A stretch of DNA of 64,000 nt from Streptococcus azizii (GCF_001984715.1 NZ_MSPR01000008.1:44611-108610), one strand, 5' to 3'; shown: positions 40,783-50,701, counted from the stretch's first letter. The notes: generated from the sequence alone by a model not told the origin. Translations and numbers: made by a program.

Positions 40783-41598
40783 CTACTCACCTGGCTGCTT
40801 ACCGATATAGGCCAAGATACCGCCATCTACATATAGAATGTGACCATTGACAAAGTTACTTGCATCACTAGCCAAAAATACTGCTGGTCCCATTAAATCT
40901 TCCACCTCACCCCAACGAGCAGCCGGTGTTTTTGCTATGATAAACTGATCAAATGGGTGGCGACTACCATCTGCTTGCAATTCACGTAATGGGGCAGTCT
41001 GCGGAGTGGCGATATAGCCCGGACCAATACCATTACACTGGATATTTGCCTCACCGTACTCTGAAGCGATATTTTTAGTCAACATCTTCAATCCACCCTT
41101 AGCTGCCGCATAAGCTGAAACCGTTTCACGGCCTAGTTCACTCATCATTGAGCAGATATTGATAATCTTGCCATGGCCCTTCTTCATCATCGATGGAATC
41201 ACAGCCTTAGCCACAATAAACGGAGCGGTCAAGTCAATATCAATCACTTGGCGGAACTGGTCAGCAGCCATCTCAAGCATCGGAATACGGCGAATAATAC
41301 CCGCATTATTGACCAAAATATCAATCAGACCAACTTCTTCTTCAATTTGGGCAACCATGGCTTGAATCCCCGCCTCATCTGTGACATCACAAACATAGCC
41401 ATGAGCCTCTATGCCTTCTGCTTTATAGGCCGCTATCCCCTTATCCACCAATTCTTGACTGATGTCATTAAAGACAATCCTTGCCCCTGCTTTTGCATAA
41501 GAAGAGGCAATCGCAAACCCAATACCATAAGAGGCACCTGTAATAAGGGCAATCTTCCCTCGAAGAGAAAACTGATCCATCGAGAAATCTTGACTCAT
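40783..41598 (-). CDS. dhuD: DhuD/KduD-type short-chain dehydrogenase
   Basis: 271 residues, Rossmann SDR: TGASYGIG (20-27), NNAG (97-100), catalytic Y163 and K167 (SAYAAAKGG), with Ser near 150-153. Reduces the DhuI product to 2-keto-3-deoxygluconate with NADH. First gene of the dhuD-dhuI-kdgK-kdgA operon, with AAGGAG seven bases from ATG 41598 and a full promoter upstream. Some gluconate 5-dehydrogenases look similar; context decides. Confidence 0.9.
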   Translation of the reverse strand: MSQDFSMDQFSLRGKIALITGASYGIGFAIASSYAKAGARIVFNDISQELVDKGIAAYKAEGIEAHGYVCDVTDEAGIQAMVAQIEEEVGLIDILVNNAGIIRRIPMLEMAADQFRQVIDIDLTAPFIVAKAVIPSMMKKGHGKIINICSMMSELGRETVSAYAAAKGGLKMLTKNIASEYGEANIQCNGIGPGYIATPQTAPLRELQADGSRHPFDQFIIAKTPAARWGEVEDLMGPAVFLASDASNFVNGHILYVDGGILAYIGKQPGE

Positions 41599-41624
41599 AT
41601 CATAACTCCTTTAATTTAAAGTTC

Positions 41625-41672
41625 TGTAAACGCTCACAAACTCATTATAGATTAGTAAACCGGTTTTGTCAA
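41625..41672 (-). promoter_or_regulatory. dhuD promoter with LacI-type operator and cre
   Basis: Minus strand -35 TTGACA (41667-41672), 17-base spacer, -10 TATAAT (41644-41649), both perfect. The spacer contains the palindrome AAACCGGTTT (41657-41666), centred on CG as for LacI-family operators; RegR is the obvious candidate. Downstream of -10, TGTGAGCGTTTACA (plus-strand 41625-41638) matches the cre consensus TGWNANCGNTNWCA at every defined base. So induction by the pathway intermediate and CcpA repression are both predicted. Confidence 0.82.
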
Positions 41673-41703
41673 TAGTTTTCCAGCGTATTTTTTATTTTTT
41701 TAC

Positions 41704-42020
41704 TTATACCCAATAAAAATCAACAGTAGACTAGGCTAATTTCCTGATAATCGAAGTCGAAGGTAGTAAAAGATACAAAGGGCGTGTAAAAAGCGACTGA
41801 AAATTAGGAAACATGACGAAGAAGTGTAACTTCTAGGAATGTTTATCCCAAAGGGATTCTCAGCTGTAATTGGCTAAAGCCAAAACAGCTGCCTATCTAT
41901 TTTCAGAGCTTTTAGCCCGTGTTCAATTACGTAAGACTTTTCTCAATAGTTCCATCTTATTTTAAAGGAACAGGCTGAAAACCTCCACTGGAGCTTTTCA
42001 CTCATCAAGATACAAGGGTG
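41704..42020. repeat. Modular repeat block upstream of dhuD
   Basis: Edge CCCAATAAAAATCAACAGTA, then GTAGACTAGG, a GATACAAAGGGCGTGTAAAA box, the CAGCTG hairpin (GGCTAAAGCC core), and the CTCCACTGGAG hairpin (41977-41998). A second GATAC-type box follows to about 42090. No coding sequence. Confidence 0.6.
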
Positions 42021-42219
42021 TTAACAACTCCTAATCGTTAAATCAAAGGTGCTAGAAATAAAAAACGATACAAAGCCCGTGAAAAAAATCAAGGTATCCC
42101 TCTAATATAGAAGAAAGGCTAATAAACATTTTTTACTCTCTATACGATTTGCTAAACGGCCTTCCTAAAGAAATCCTCCCTCATTTATTTTAAGTAAATC
42201 GCAGAGTAATTAGTAAACT

Positions 42220-42259
42220 AGTCTTTTTGTTTACTAATTATTTAGTAAACAAAAAGACT
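42220..42259. other. Perfect 18-bp inverted repeat, 4-base loop
   Basis: AGTCTTTTTGTTTACTAA (42220-42237), TTAT, then its exact complement (42242-42259). It is not part of the modular repeats. It contains TTAGTAAAC, also found next to the dhuD operator. An adjoining AACCCTG/CAGGATT hairpin follows (about 42262-42282). Could be an operator or an RNA structure; no gene flanks it closely. Confidence 0.6.
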
Positions 42260-42356
42260 TAACCCTGCATAACACAGGATTAAATCCTTTCACGACTATT
42301 TTTTGACCGATGAGCAATACACTAGGCGCTTTTTAAAGAAGGGATGTGGTAAGTTA

Positions 42357-42682
42357 TACTCAATAAAAATCAAAAGTAGACTAGGAAACGAAGACGAAGG
42401 TAGTTGAAATAGTTGATAACTATTTCAAGTTGGAAATAAGAAAAGTCGTGACTTTTCTCAATAGTTCCATCTTATTTTAGAGGAACAGGCTAAAAACCTC
42501 CACTGGAGCTTTGCACTCGTCAAATTTCCTATTTTCACTTTGAGTTTTTTACGCCCTTTGTATCTTGTAATTGAGTTCGGACTAAAAATGTTAGAAAAAA
42601 GATGAATTGGCTTGATGACCTGAGTCACCTGCCCCAATTCCCTATTTTTCTTTACATTTTCTTAACGTCCTCACATCTTATT
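42357..42682. repeat. Modular repeat block downstream of ftsY
   Basis: Left end ATACTCAATAAAAATCAAAA (from 42357), GTAGACTAGGAAACGAAG, the CTCCACTGGAG hairpin (42491-42513), the box TTACGCCCTTTGTATCTT and a last related box TTAACGTCCTCACATCTTA that stops a few bases from the ftsY stop codon. Confidence 0.65.
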
Positions 42683-42688
42683 TGAGTT

Positions 42689-43948
42689 TTACACCAATCC
42701 TTCTAACAAACTCCTCATAAAGGATTCGGAGTTAAATTCTCCTATATCGTCTATCTGCTCCCCAAATCCGATGAGTTTCACAGGAATATCCAATTCCTGA
42801 CGGATGGCAAGGACGACGCCACCGCGTGCCGTGCCGTCCAATTTGGTTAGGACTAGACCCGTCAGCGGGGTAATTTTTGAAAATTCTTTGGCCTGAACCA
42901 AGGCATTTTGACCAGTTGACGCATCGAGAGCCAGCAAGGTCTCATGCGGTGCATCTGGTAGAGTCCGCTTGATAATGCGACCAATCTTTTCTAGTTCTGC
43001 CATGAGATTGTCTTTGTTTTGCAAACGACCTGCCGTATCGATCATGAGGACATCTACCTGCTCTGCGACAGCCTTTTCCATACCATCAAAGACTACGCTA
43101 GCGGGATCCGATTTCTCTGGTCCTGTTACAACAGGGACATCGACACGGCGCCCCCATTCGACGAGCTGGGCGACTGCACCTGCCCGGAAGGTATCTGCTG
43201 CAACCAGCATGATTTTCTTACCCGCCTGCTTGTAGCGATAAGCCAGCTTCCCAATTGAAGTAGTCTTACCAACACCATTGACCCCAACAAAGAGCATGAC
43301 CGTCAAGCCATCTTGAAAGGCGATTTGCTCGCTGAACTGACCGTCTTTTTCATAAATTTCAACCAATTTTTCGATGATCAAACGGCGTAGAACTTCTGGC
43401 TTTTTCGCATTTTCTAAACGGGCTTCATAGCGTAATTCTTCGGTCAGATTAGCAGCTACTTGCACCCCTACATCACTTGTGATGAGTAATTCTTCTAATT
43501 CTTCAAAGAAATCTTCATCTACTGAACGAAAATTAGCAAAAAACTCATTGAGCCTGGCACCAAATCCTGTCCGAGTTTTCTTCAACGTTCGTTGGTATTT
43601 TTCTTCTTCGCTCTCCGACGTTGCTTGCAAAGCACCAACTTCGTCTACCTGCTCATCTTTTCCTTGACTAGCTGTCGCTTCCCTTGCTGCGTCAATATCT
43701 AGCTCCTGCTGATTTTCCTGCATGGTCTCAGACCATGTAGGAGCTTCTACTGCTTCATCTACCTTTTCTGATGTAGGTACTTTCTGGTCGTAGCTTTCTT
43801 CGCCTACATCATTGAACGGAGCTGAATCAACGACTTCCTCCTCTGCTCCGCTATCTTGCATTTCTACAGCTGGTTCTTTCGGTTGGTCTTCAAGAATCGG
43901 CTCTTTTTCCTTTTCTTTCCGTCCAAATAATCGATCAAATAATCCCAT
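42689..43948 (-). CDS. ftsY: Signal recognition particle receptor FtsY
   Basis: 419 residues. Acidic N-terminal A region (about 1-115, rich in Glu, Gln and Asp) for membrane contact, then the NG GTPase domain: P-loop GVNGVGKTTSIGKLA (about 218-232), DTAGR (about 304-308), TKLDGTARGG (about 366-375). Docks SRP-ribosome complexes at the membrane. Last gene of the rnc-smc-HAD-HAD-ftsY cluster, one base after the HAD gene. Confidence 0.97.
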   Translation of the reverse strand: MGLFDRLFGRKEKEKEPILEDQPKEPAVEMQDSGAEEEVVDSAPFNDVGEESYDQKVPTSEKVDEAVEAPTWSETMQENQQELDIDAAREATASQGKDEQVDEVGALQATSESEEEKYQRTLKKTRTGFGARLNEFFANFRSVDEDFFEELEELLITSDVGVQVAANLTEELRYEARLENAKKPEVLRRLIIEKLVEIYEKDGQFSEQIAFQDGLTVMLFVGVNGVGKTTSIGKLAYRYKQAGKKIMLVAADTFRAGAVAQLVEWGRRVDVPVVTGPEKSDPASVVFDGMEKAVAEQVDVLMIDTAGRLQNKDNLMAELEKIGRIIKRTLPDAPHETLLALDASTGQNALVQAKEFSKITPLTGLVLTKLDGTARGGVVLAIRQELDIPVKLIGFGEQIDDIGEFNSESFMRSLLEGLV

Positions 43949-43949
43949 C

Positions 43950-44759
43950 CTATCCCTCTCTTATGATATATTGGTCTATCGCCCAGGCAATTCCATTTTC
44001 ATCATTGGTCAATGGTAGCACTACGTTAGCAACTTCTTTTAGTGTTACACTAGCATTTGCCATAGCTACTCCTAGCCCAGCCCACTCGACCATACTCACA
44101 TCATTTTCTTCATCACCGCAGGCCATCACTTCAGAGCGTTCAATTCCCAAGTGCTGAATCAACTTAGCAAGCCCATTGGCTTTGTGGACTCCCTTAGGAC
44201 TCCATTCCAACAAAATATCTCGTGATTTAAAAATTTCAAACTGTTCATGCAGTTCTTTAGGAATTTGAGGAATCCTCTCATCTAAATAAGTGGCCTCAAT
44301 AGCCGTAACTGCTTTATTATACACGATGTCTGGTAAGTCTGCATCGTCTATGTCAACGGCATCTAACAAGGGACTCAAGACAGCATAGAGTGATGGTTGC
44401 TCAGATGGTAAGGTATAAATTGTTCCACCAAATAATAAAGCCAAGGGAAGATCTAATTGTTGGGTAACCGCTCGAATCGTTCTAGCTTCTTCTAATCCGA
44501 ATCCTATTTTATCCAGTACACATCCTGTATTTTCTTGCACCAAACCACCGTTAAACGTGATGGAATAATTTCCTTCTCCTAGGAGATTTAGTTCTTCTAG
44601 GAAGGGCTCTATTGCTTTTAGGGGCCGTCCTGTCGTCAAAACCACCTGAACTCCCTTAGCACGCGCTGCCTGGAGGGCTCTTTTATTTTCCTCTGAAATC
44701 CGCTTGTCAGATGTTAGCAAAGTGCCATCCAAATCTAGTGCAACCAACTTAATTGTCAT
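43950..44759 (-). CDS. Cof-type HAD phosphatase
   Basis: 269 residues. HAD motif I DLDGTLLTSD (nucleophile D9), motif II TTGRP, motif IV CGDEENDVSMVEWA, with a Cof-type C2 cap. Probably a cytoplasmic sugar-phosphate phosphatase with broad specificity. Overlaps the previous HAD gene by four bases and ends one base before ftsY. Exact substrate unknown. Confidence 0.87.
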   Translation of the reverse strand: MTIKLVALDLDGTLLTSDKRISEENKRALQAARAKGVQVVLTTGRPLKAIEPFLEELNLLGEGNYSITFNGGLVQENTGCVLDKIGFGLEEARTIRAVTQQLDLPLALLFGGTIYTLPSEQPSLYAVLSPLLDAVDIDDADLPDIVYNKAVTAIEATYLDERIPQIPKELHEQFEIFKSRDILLEWSPKGVHKANGLAKLIQHLGIERSEVMACGDEENDVSMVEWAGLGVAMANASVTLKEVANVVLPLTNDENGIAWAIDQYIIREG

Positions 44760-45556
44760 ACTAATATCTCCTCTATGTAAGTCAAAACAGCTCCATCATT
44801 ACAGTGTCCAATAACTTGATCCGCCACTGCTTTTACATCTACCCTAGCATTTTCCGTTGCAAGCGCATAGCTGGCAAATTTCATCATATCAATATCATTT
44901 TGATTATCTCCAAAGACGACAAGATCTGATTCAGTCAGGCCAAAATACTGGCAGAGGTGACCCAGCCCGACTGATTTATTGGTTCCTGATAAAATGATAT
45001 CAATATTATTAAAGCCTGTCGTCATGGCTGTCACTCCGTCACAGTTGCTATTGAGCCAATCTCTGGCCGCCTCCATCTCCTCAGGTGCAAATTTGGCATT
45101 CAGCTTGATAATCTCATCCTCCACTTCCGTAAAGGAATCCACCAACTGAAAGTGGGGATAATACTCCGTCATTTTCTGCAAAAAATGAGCATCTGCATCT
45201 TTCAACAAGTAAAAGTCGTCCCTAGTAGATAAGACCATCGCCCTACTACTTCCATACGGCCCTGCATCAATCTTTTCTATTAGTGGGAGATAAACCTCTG
45301 GAGCAATCGGATCATCCATAAAAATAGTCTGTCCTTTGTACTCTACAATGGCACCATTTTCAGCTACGAAAGCGATGTCGTCGACAAATTCTTCAAAAAG
45401 CTGCTTTAAACTCTGCATGGAACGACCGCTTGCTGCTACGAAGAGATAGCCTTTTTCCTTGAATCTATCTAGGACTCTACGTAACGCTATCTGATCAAAA
45501 CTGTGATCCTCTCGTAAAAAAGTTCCATCCATATCTGTTGCTATCAATTTAATCAT
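44756..45556 (-). CDS. Cof-type HAD phosphatase (second)
   Basis: 266 residues from ATG 45556. Motif I DMDGTFLRED (first Asp near residue 8), ASGR (motif II), and FGDNQNDIDMMKFA (motif IV). I reject the longer reading from 45649 because its extra 31 residues look non-coding and contain the promoter region TGGTATAATAAGG (about 45611-45623). Paralogue of the neighbouring HAD gene; both lie in the smc-ftsY interval in other streptococci. Substrate unknown. Confidence 0.87.
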   Translation of the reverse strand: MIKLIATDMDGTFLREDHSFDQIALRRVLDRFKEKGYLFVAASGRSMQSLKQLFEEFVDDIAFVAENGAIVEYKGQTIFMDDPIAPEVYLPLIEKIDAGPYGSSRAMVLSTRDDFYLLKDADAHFLQKMTEYYPHFQLVDSFTEVEDEIIKLNAKFAPEEMEAARDWLNSNCDGVTAMTTGFNNIDIILSGTNKSVGLGHLCQYFGLTESDLVVFGDNQNDIDMMKFASYALATENARVDVKAVADQVIGHCNDGAVLTYIEEILV

Positions 45557-45861
45557 ACACTCTAACCTTTTCCCTTTCAGGTAGCAAAATAACATCCTCG
45601 AAATCAGTATCCTTATTATACCATAGAAATGACTAGACCACTCCCTCATCTCTTTCTGTCACAGTAGCATGTCAACTACTTTATCTGCCCTCAAGCCGCT
45701 CATACGTTTGAATATTGAAACAGTTCAGCGAACGGTTGCAACTGGGCACCTAAAACAAGATAGTGACCATTGAAACCCGAATTTAGAAATGAAAAAGTGA
45801 GGGAATTGGGGCAAGGAGTAGGCAAGCGAGGATAACGACTCCTAGCTTCAAAGGTGGTCAT
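45557..45861. other. Intergenic space between smc and the HAD genes
   Basis: Contains the extended -10 promoter for the HAD gene near its left edge. The remainder has no open frame worth calling and no modular repeat; a CAGTTCAGCGAACGG segment can form a small hairpin. Confidence 0.4.
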
Positions 45862-48800
45862 CTACTCACTTTCTATGTCTTTCAACTTCACCGAGACAAT
45901 CTTTGATACACCTGATTCTTGCATGGTTACTCCATACATGGCATCTGCTGCTGCCATCGTCCCCTTACGATGGGTGACCACAATGAATTGGCTGGACTTG
46001 TCAAAGCGATTGAGGTAATCACCAAAGCGTTTGACATTCGCCTCATCAAGTGCTGCTTCTACTTCATCCAAAATCACAAAGGGAATTGTCTTTACACGGA
46101 TAATTGAAAAGAGAAGGGCGAGGGCCGATAAAGCCTTTTCTCCACCAGACATCAGGTTTAAGGATTGGATTTTCTTACCGGGTGGTTGCACTGAAATCTC
46201 TACACCTGCCGTCAGAATATCCGGACTCGTCAAGAGTAAGTCAGCTGTTCCACCCCCAAACATCTGCTTGAAGGTTCGCTTAAAGCTCTCACGAATAGCT
46301 TCAAAGGTTTGCTTAAAGCGTTCTTTCACCTCTCCGTCCATCTCACGAATGGTGTCCAACAAAAGATTACGAGCCGACAAGATATCCGCACGCTGCTCAT
46401 TGAGGAAAGTTAAGCGCTGGTAAACCTCTTCATACTGAACAATCGCTTCTACATTGACTGGCCCCAAAGACCGAATGCTCCGTTCCAAATCCTTTAAGGT
46501 CCGCTCTGCACCCATCAAGTCCTCTAGGACCTCTGCCTTCATCTGTGCTTCTTCAAAACTTATTTTATAATGTTCTGTCAGATTCGCTAGCAGGGTTCGC
46601 AAGCGCCCTGCCTCTTGTTCATAATCTGCTTCGAGTTTGGCTTGCTTACGAATCCATTCATCATTTTTTACGCGCATCTGCTCTAGACGTGACTGAATAT
46701 CCTCAAATTGTCCCTCAATATCTTCTAATTCTAGTTTGAGACGAATGAGTAGTTGATTGGTCTCAAGTTGCTTACTTTTGGCCGCCGATAACTGGTCTTC
46801 TAAAATTTCCAAGCTCGTATCGTCTTGCGCTTCCACTTTCTGGTCAATGACAGCCTGCAACACTTCCATCTCATGCGTGGTAGTGGCTGCTTCTTCCTGC
46901 AAACGCCCTATATCTGTCTGCTCAAAGCGCACTTCACTCGCTAGCTGGCTCTGAGTGACTTTCAGACTAGAAAGGCTTTCTTGCAAGGCCTGCACCTGCT
47001 CCTGAAGAGCGTGACGATTGGTCTTCATCTCCTCAATCTGCCCGGTTAATTTTTCCTTTTTTTCGGTAAAATCAGCTAGCTGTGCCTGATAGTCCCTAGC
47101 CAACTCTTGGAAATCAGATAACAGACTGTTGCCAATCTGTCCTGCTTGCAGGTCATATAAGGCCTGCAAGTCCTCAACTTTAGCGGCTAGCTGTTCGTAA
47201 GCCAAGCGAGTCCGCTGTTCAATCAAACGCGCTGCCTCACCAGCTTCCTTGGTTTCTTCTAGGGACTGACGAATGAGGCTTGCTTCTTCTTTTTTCGCAC
47301 CGACCAGCTGTTCTTGTTCCTGCAACTGCTTGTTTAAACGGCTAATTTCTCCTGCTAGCACATCCAATTCTGGTTTGACAAAGGTGGTATGGTTCGCACG
47401 GTTACTTCCTCCTGCAAAGGAGCCGCCTGGACGAATTTCCGTTCCATCAAGAGTGACCAATCGCACTTGAAACTTCGTAGCCCGCGCCGCTTGATTGGCA
47501 TGTTCTATGGTATCAAAAATGGCAATCGTTCCTAGTAAATTTTGGAAAATGGACTCTAGACGAGGCTCAAAGCTCACCAAATTACTGGCTAGGCCCAAAA
47601 ATCCTGTCGAATTCTGTAGCTGGCTCAAGAGATGACCTGCTAAATGACGTGGCTTTATCGTGGTCAGCGGTAAAAAGGTAGCCCGTCCTTGGCGATGTTG
47701 CTTCAAAAAGGCAATAGCTGACTTGGCGGTGGCCTCATCTTCCACAATGATGTGTTGACTAGCCCCACCGAGGGCAATTTCAAGAGCCGTCTGATACTGT
47801 ATATCAAAGGTCAAGTTAGCACTAACCGCCCCGACAATTCCTCCGATTCGATCCGCCTGCTGTAAGACGGCCTTGACACCGGCATAGAAATTAGAATGGT
47901 TCTGCAAGATTGCTTCTAGGCTGGATTGACGAGCCTGTTTCGTCTTTAGTTGATCCAAGAGATCAAACATCTGGGACTGGCTTGTCTGATACTCTTTGTC
48001 CAATTCCACCAGAACTGTTTGCTTCGCTTGATAATCTTGTAGCAACTCCTGCAATCTGGCTTCTTCCTCCGTCAAACTTGCCTGCACTTGTTCCAGTTCC
48101 GCTTGACTGGTCTTTAGTTCATCCTGTAGGCGGGCTAATTCTGCTGACTGGCTTTCTGCTAAGCGATGTTGATTGGCAATGTCTTGTTCTACTTTGGCAA
48201 GGCTATTTGACACTTCTGCCTCATCTTGTAGCAATTTGACATATTGCTCTCTAAGGTGGTCAAGTACCTGATCTGGATCCTCTGAAAAATAACCTAATTC
48301 CTCTTCTTTTTCGACTATTGCCTCTTGAATGCTTGCCAACTCTACTTGCAATTCTTGTAAATGACCCGTCTTTTCGGCCAGCTGTTCTCTGGTTTTCGTC
48401 CGTTTTTCTTCTAAGTCTCGTAGCCTAGCCTGCGCCTCTTGGCGACTGGTTTCATTCTGACTGAACTCCAGTTGATGAACTTCAATCTTCCGCTCCAAAT
48501 CGCTGATTAGTTTGGTGACATCCAGTAGGACAGCCTGTTTGCGTTCCAACTGATGATTTGATTGTTGGCGCTGCTGTTTCAATCCTTGGTTTTCCAGTTC
48601 TAGCCGATCGCGTTGCTGATAGTAGTCAGCTAACTCTTCCTTAATCTGCTGTAAATCGGCCTCTTTTTGATGGAGGTGCTGACGTCCCGTCTCAATCTGG
48701 GCCACCAAGACATTCAGATACAAGTCGTTTCGCTTCTCCTCTAATTCCAAATAGTTTTTGGCGACTTGTGCCTGTTTTTCTAGTGGTTTGACCTGATGAT

Positions 48801-49395
48801 CCAATTCGTAGATGATGTCCTCTAATCGATCCAGATTATCCTGGGCCTGCGCTAATTTTCCCTCAGTTTCTTTCTTGCGGGTCTTGTATTTTAACACACC
48901 TGCCGCCTCTTCAAAAATTGCACGGCGTTCTTCTGGCTTCGAGTTGAAAATACCTTCAACCCGACCTTGGGAAATAATCGAAAAGGAATCTCGCCCAAGA
49001 CCTGTATCCATAAACAAATCATGAATATCCCGCAGCCGAACCTTTTGACCGTTGATCAAATATTCGCTATCCCCTGATCGGTAAATATGTCGCTCAACCT
49101 TGATTTCCTTTTGATAGCCGGCGATAAAGCCAGTACTGTTATCCAGAGTGACAATAACAGAAGCATAATTGAGCGCCTTGCGACTCTCGGTTCCTGCAAA
49201 AATTACGTCTGGCATCTTACCACCTCGAAGGCTTTTGGCCGATGATTCCCCTAAGGCCCAGCGAAGGCTTTCTGTAATATTAGACTTGCCTGATCCATTG
49301 GGGCCGACAACAGCCGTCACTCCACGGTCAAAGACAACCTTTGTTTTATCTGCAAAGGACTTGAAGCCCTGCATTTCGATTGATTTCAGATACAT
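45862..49395 (-). CDS. smc: Chromosome segregation protein SMC
   Basis: 1177 residues, full length. Walker A GPNGSGKSN (31-39); two long coiled coils (about 165-490 and 680-1020) separated by the hinge (about 505-660, GGIVGAVSANL onward); ABC signature LMSGGEKALSALALL and Walker B FVILDEVEAALDE near the C-terminus. Condenses and orients the chromosome with ScpA and ScpB. Two bases after rnc. Confidence 0.98.
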   Translation of the reverse strand: MYLKSIEMQGFKSFADKTKVVFDRGVTAVVGPNGSGKSNITESLRWALGESSAKSLRGGKMPDVIFAGTESRKALNYASVIVTLDNSTGFIAGYQKEIKVERHIYRSGDSEYLINGQKVRLRDIHDLFMDTGLGRDSFSIISQGRVEGIFNSKPEERRAIFEEAAGVLKYKTRKKETEGKLAQAQDNLDRLEDIIYELDHQVKPLEKQAQVAKNYLELEEKRNDLYLNVLVAQIETGRQHLHQKEADLQQIKEELADYYQQRDRLELENQGLKQQRQQSNHQLERKQAVLLDVTKLISDLERKIEVHQLEFSQNETSRQEAQARLRDLEEKRTKTREQLAEKTGHLQELQVELASIQEAIVEKEEELGYFSEDPDQVLDHLREQYVKLLQDEAEVSNSLAKVEQDIANQHRLAESQSAELARLQDELKTSQAELEQVQASLTEEEARLQELLQDYQAKQTVLVELDKEYQTSQSQMFDLLDQLKTKQARQSSLEAILQNHSNFYAGVKAVLQQADRIGGIVGAVSANLTFDIQYQTALEIALGGASQHIIVEDEATAKSAIAFLKQHRQGRATFLPLTTIKPRHLAGHLLSQLQNSTGFLGLASNLVSFEPRLESIFQNLLGTIAIFDTIEHANQAARATKFQVRLVTLDGTEIRPGGSFAGGSNRANHTTFVKPELDVLAGEISRLNKQLQEQEQLVGAKKEEASLIRQSLEETKEAGEAARLIEQRTRLAYEQLAAKVEDLQALYDLQAGQIGNSLLSDFQELARDYQAQLADFTEKKEKLTGQIEEMKTNRHALQEQVQALQESLSSLKVTQSQLASEVRFEQTDIGRLQEEAATTTHEMEVLQAVIDQKVEAQDDTSLEILEDQLSAAKSKQLETNQLLIRLKLELEDIEGQFEDIQSRLEQMRVKNDEWIRKQAKLEADYEQEAGRLRTLLANLTEHYKISFEEAQMKAEVLEDLMGAERTLKDLERSIRSLGPVNVEAIVQYEEVYQRLTFLNEQRADILSARNLLLDTIREMDGEVKERFKQTFEAIRESFKRTFKQMFGGGTADLLLTSPDILTAGVEISVQPPGKKIQSLNLMSGGEKALSALALLFSIIRVKTIPFVILDEVEAALDEANVKRFGDYLNRFDKSSQFIVVTHRKGTMAAADAMYGVTMQESGVSKIVSVKLKDIESE

Positions 49396-49397
49396 AC

Positions 49398-50084
49398 CTA
49401 TCTTCTTGCCTCCACTGCATTTTTCGCAGCAGCCTGTTCCGCTTGCTTTTTGGAGCGACCCTGACCTCTGCCAATCGCTTGACCATTTACAGACAGCTCT
49501 ACTTCAAATACCCTGTCGTGCGCCGGTCCAGTTTCTGATACGACTTGATATTGGATGGCAACTTCACCATTTACCTGCAATAGTTCCTGTAAACTTGTCT
49601 TGTAGTCTGTCACGCGCTCAAAATTCCCCACTTCAAGCTGGGGAATCATAACCTGATAGAGAAACCCTTCGACTGCGTCGACTCCCTTATCTAGTAAGAG
49701 CGCCCCCAAAAAGGCCTCGAATAAATCCCCTAGAATCGTATCACGATTGCGTCCACCTGACTTTTCTTCACCTTTACCCAGACGAAGAAAGGTCTCAAAT
49801 CCACAGGAACGGGCAAAACCTGCTAAACTCTCCTCCCGCACAAAGGTTGAGCGCAACTTAGACATTTCCCCTTCTGGAAAGTGGGGATATTTCTGATACA
49901 AATAACGGGAAATAATCAGCTGCAGAACAGCGTCTCCTAAAAATTCCAAACGCTCATTATGTGAAATTTTTAGAAGACGATGCTCATTCGCATAAGATGT
50001 GTGAGTAAAAGCTGTCTCCAGTAAGGTTAAATCTGAAAAATCAATCCCAAACTCAACAGCCAATTTTTTTTGTAATCCTTGCAT
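49398..50084 (-). CDS. rnc: Ribonuclease III
   Basis: 228 residues. Catalytic domain with the signature [15 protein letters not shown] (about 43-57) and [16 protein letters not shown] (about 117-132), then a dsRNA-binding domain (about 155-226, ending [16 protein letters not shown]). Processes rRNA precursors and other duplex RNA. The promoter -10 TATAAT with TGG (about 50111-50119) gives a leader of about 20 bases containing GAAGGAG. Confidence 0.96.
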   Translation of the reverse strand: MQGLQKKLAVEFGIDFSDLTLLETAFTHTSYANEHRLLKISHNERLEFLGDAVLQLIISRYLYQKYPHFPEGEMSKLRSTFVREESLAGFARSCGFETFLRLGKGEEKSGGRNRDTILGDLFEAFLGALLLDKGVDAVEGFLYQVMIPQLEVGNFERVTDYKTSLQELLQVNGEVAIQYQVVSETGPAHDRVFEVELSVNGQAIGRGQGRSKKQAEQAAAKNAVEARR

Positions 50085-50154
50085 GGTGACTCCTTCTATT
50101 TATCCCCTCCATTATACCACATCTCCCAGCTATTTTCAGTATTGTCTTTGCTGG

Positions 50155-50336
50155 AGTAGAGCATTGCTCGAAATTGCTCGAAGAACCTAGCTCCCACTAG
50201 GTTCTATTTCCAACCTCGACTACTTCGCTTTCACATTTCTAGGCTCAGGCTGAAACAGTCTATCCCTAGACTACTTCGCTCTCGCATTTCTAGGCTCAGG
50301 CTGAAACAGTCTATCCCCAGACTGTTTCACTCCACT
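50155..50336. repeat. Tandem 51-base repeat
   Basis: Two direct copies, starting near 50218 and 50269, of GACTACTTCGCT followed by TTTCTAGGCTCAGGCTGAAA and CAGTCTATCCC. A partial third copy follows. The same CACTTCGCTCTC / TTAGGCTCAGGCT segment is the variable module of the element at 6292-6528. Confidence 0.6.
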
Positions 50337-50349
50337 CCACTGGACCTTG

Positions 50350-50690
50350 ATATAAAGAAAAACGCCTACCGGCGTTTCAGGTTGTAGACAAAGTATCTCT
50401 GAGAAAATTTGTCAATGTCAACATCGGAGGATAGTATCCGTGCTCTTATCTCTTTGTGAAAAGGCGAGCGAAGCGAGCCCATAACCGCTACTTTACGCCG
50501 TAGCAAAAAGCACCAGAAACAGTATGTTTCTGGTGTTCGGAGATTTTGAGACTCAGGCTCAAAATCTAGGCATGAAATCCCGTAGGGAGTTGCTGCCGTC
50601 CGTGATGCCTAAGTAAAGTAGCATAATAAAATAAGCGTTTTGAAGAAAATAGACGTTTTCTTCAGTCTAAAACGCCTACCGGCGCTTCTC
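50350..50690. other. Structured non-coding segment flanked by identical hairpins
   Basis: AACGCCTACCGGCG occurs at both ends (about 50352 and 50671). Between them lie clear hairpins: CACCAGAAACAGTATGTTTCT ending GGTG (abridged; about 50511-50535), GATTTTGAG/CTCAAAATC (about 50542-50566), an AGGCAT/ATGCCT arm pair (50568-50610), and GAAGAAAATAGACGTTTTCT-type near 50643. On the minus strand the left flank hairpin is followed by TTTTTCTTT and can terminate transcription. No coding frame. It may be a small RNA or a mobile-element remnant. Confidence 0.45.
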
Positions 50691-50701
50691 ATCTCCAACT
50701 T

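Noticed and set aside
45557..45649. 31-residue extension of the second HAD protein
   Set aside because: It crosses the extended -10 promoter, and the HAD fold begins right after Met 45556.
50350..50690. Naming the structured segment as a specific insertion-sequence remnant
   Set aside because: The terminal motif looked familiar but I cannot match it to a named element from sequence alone.
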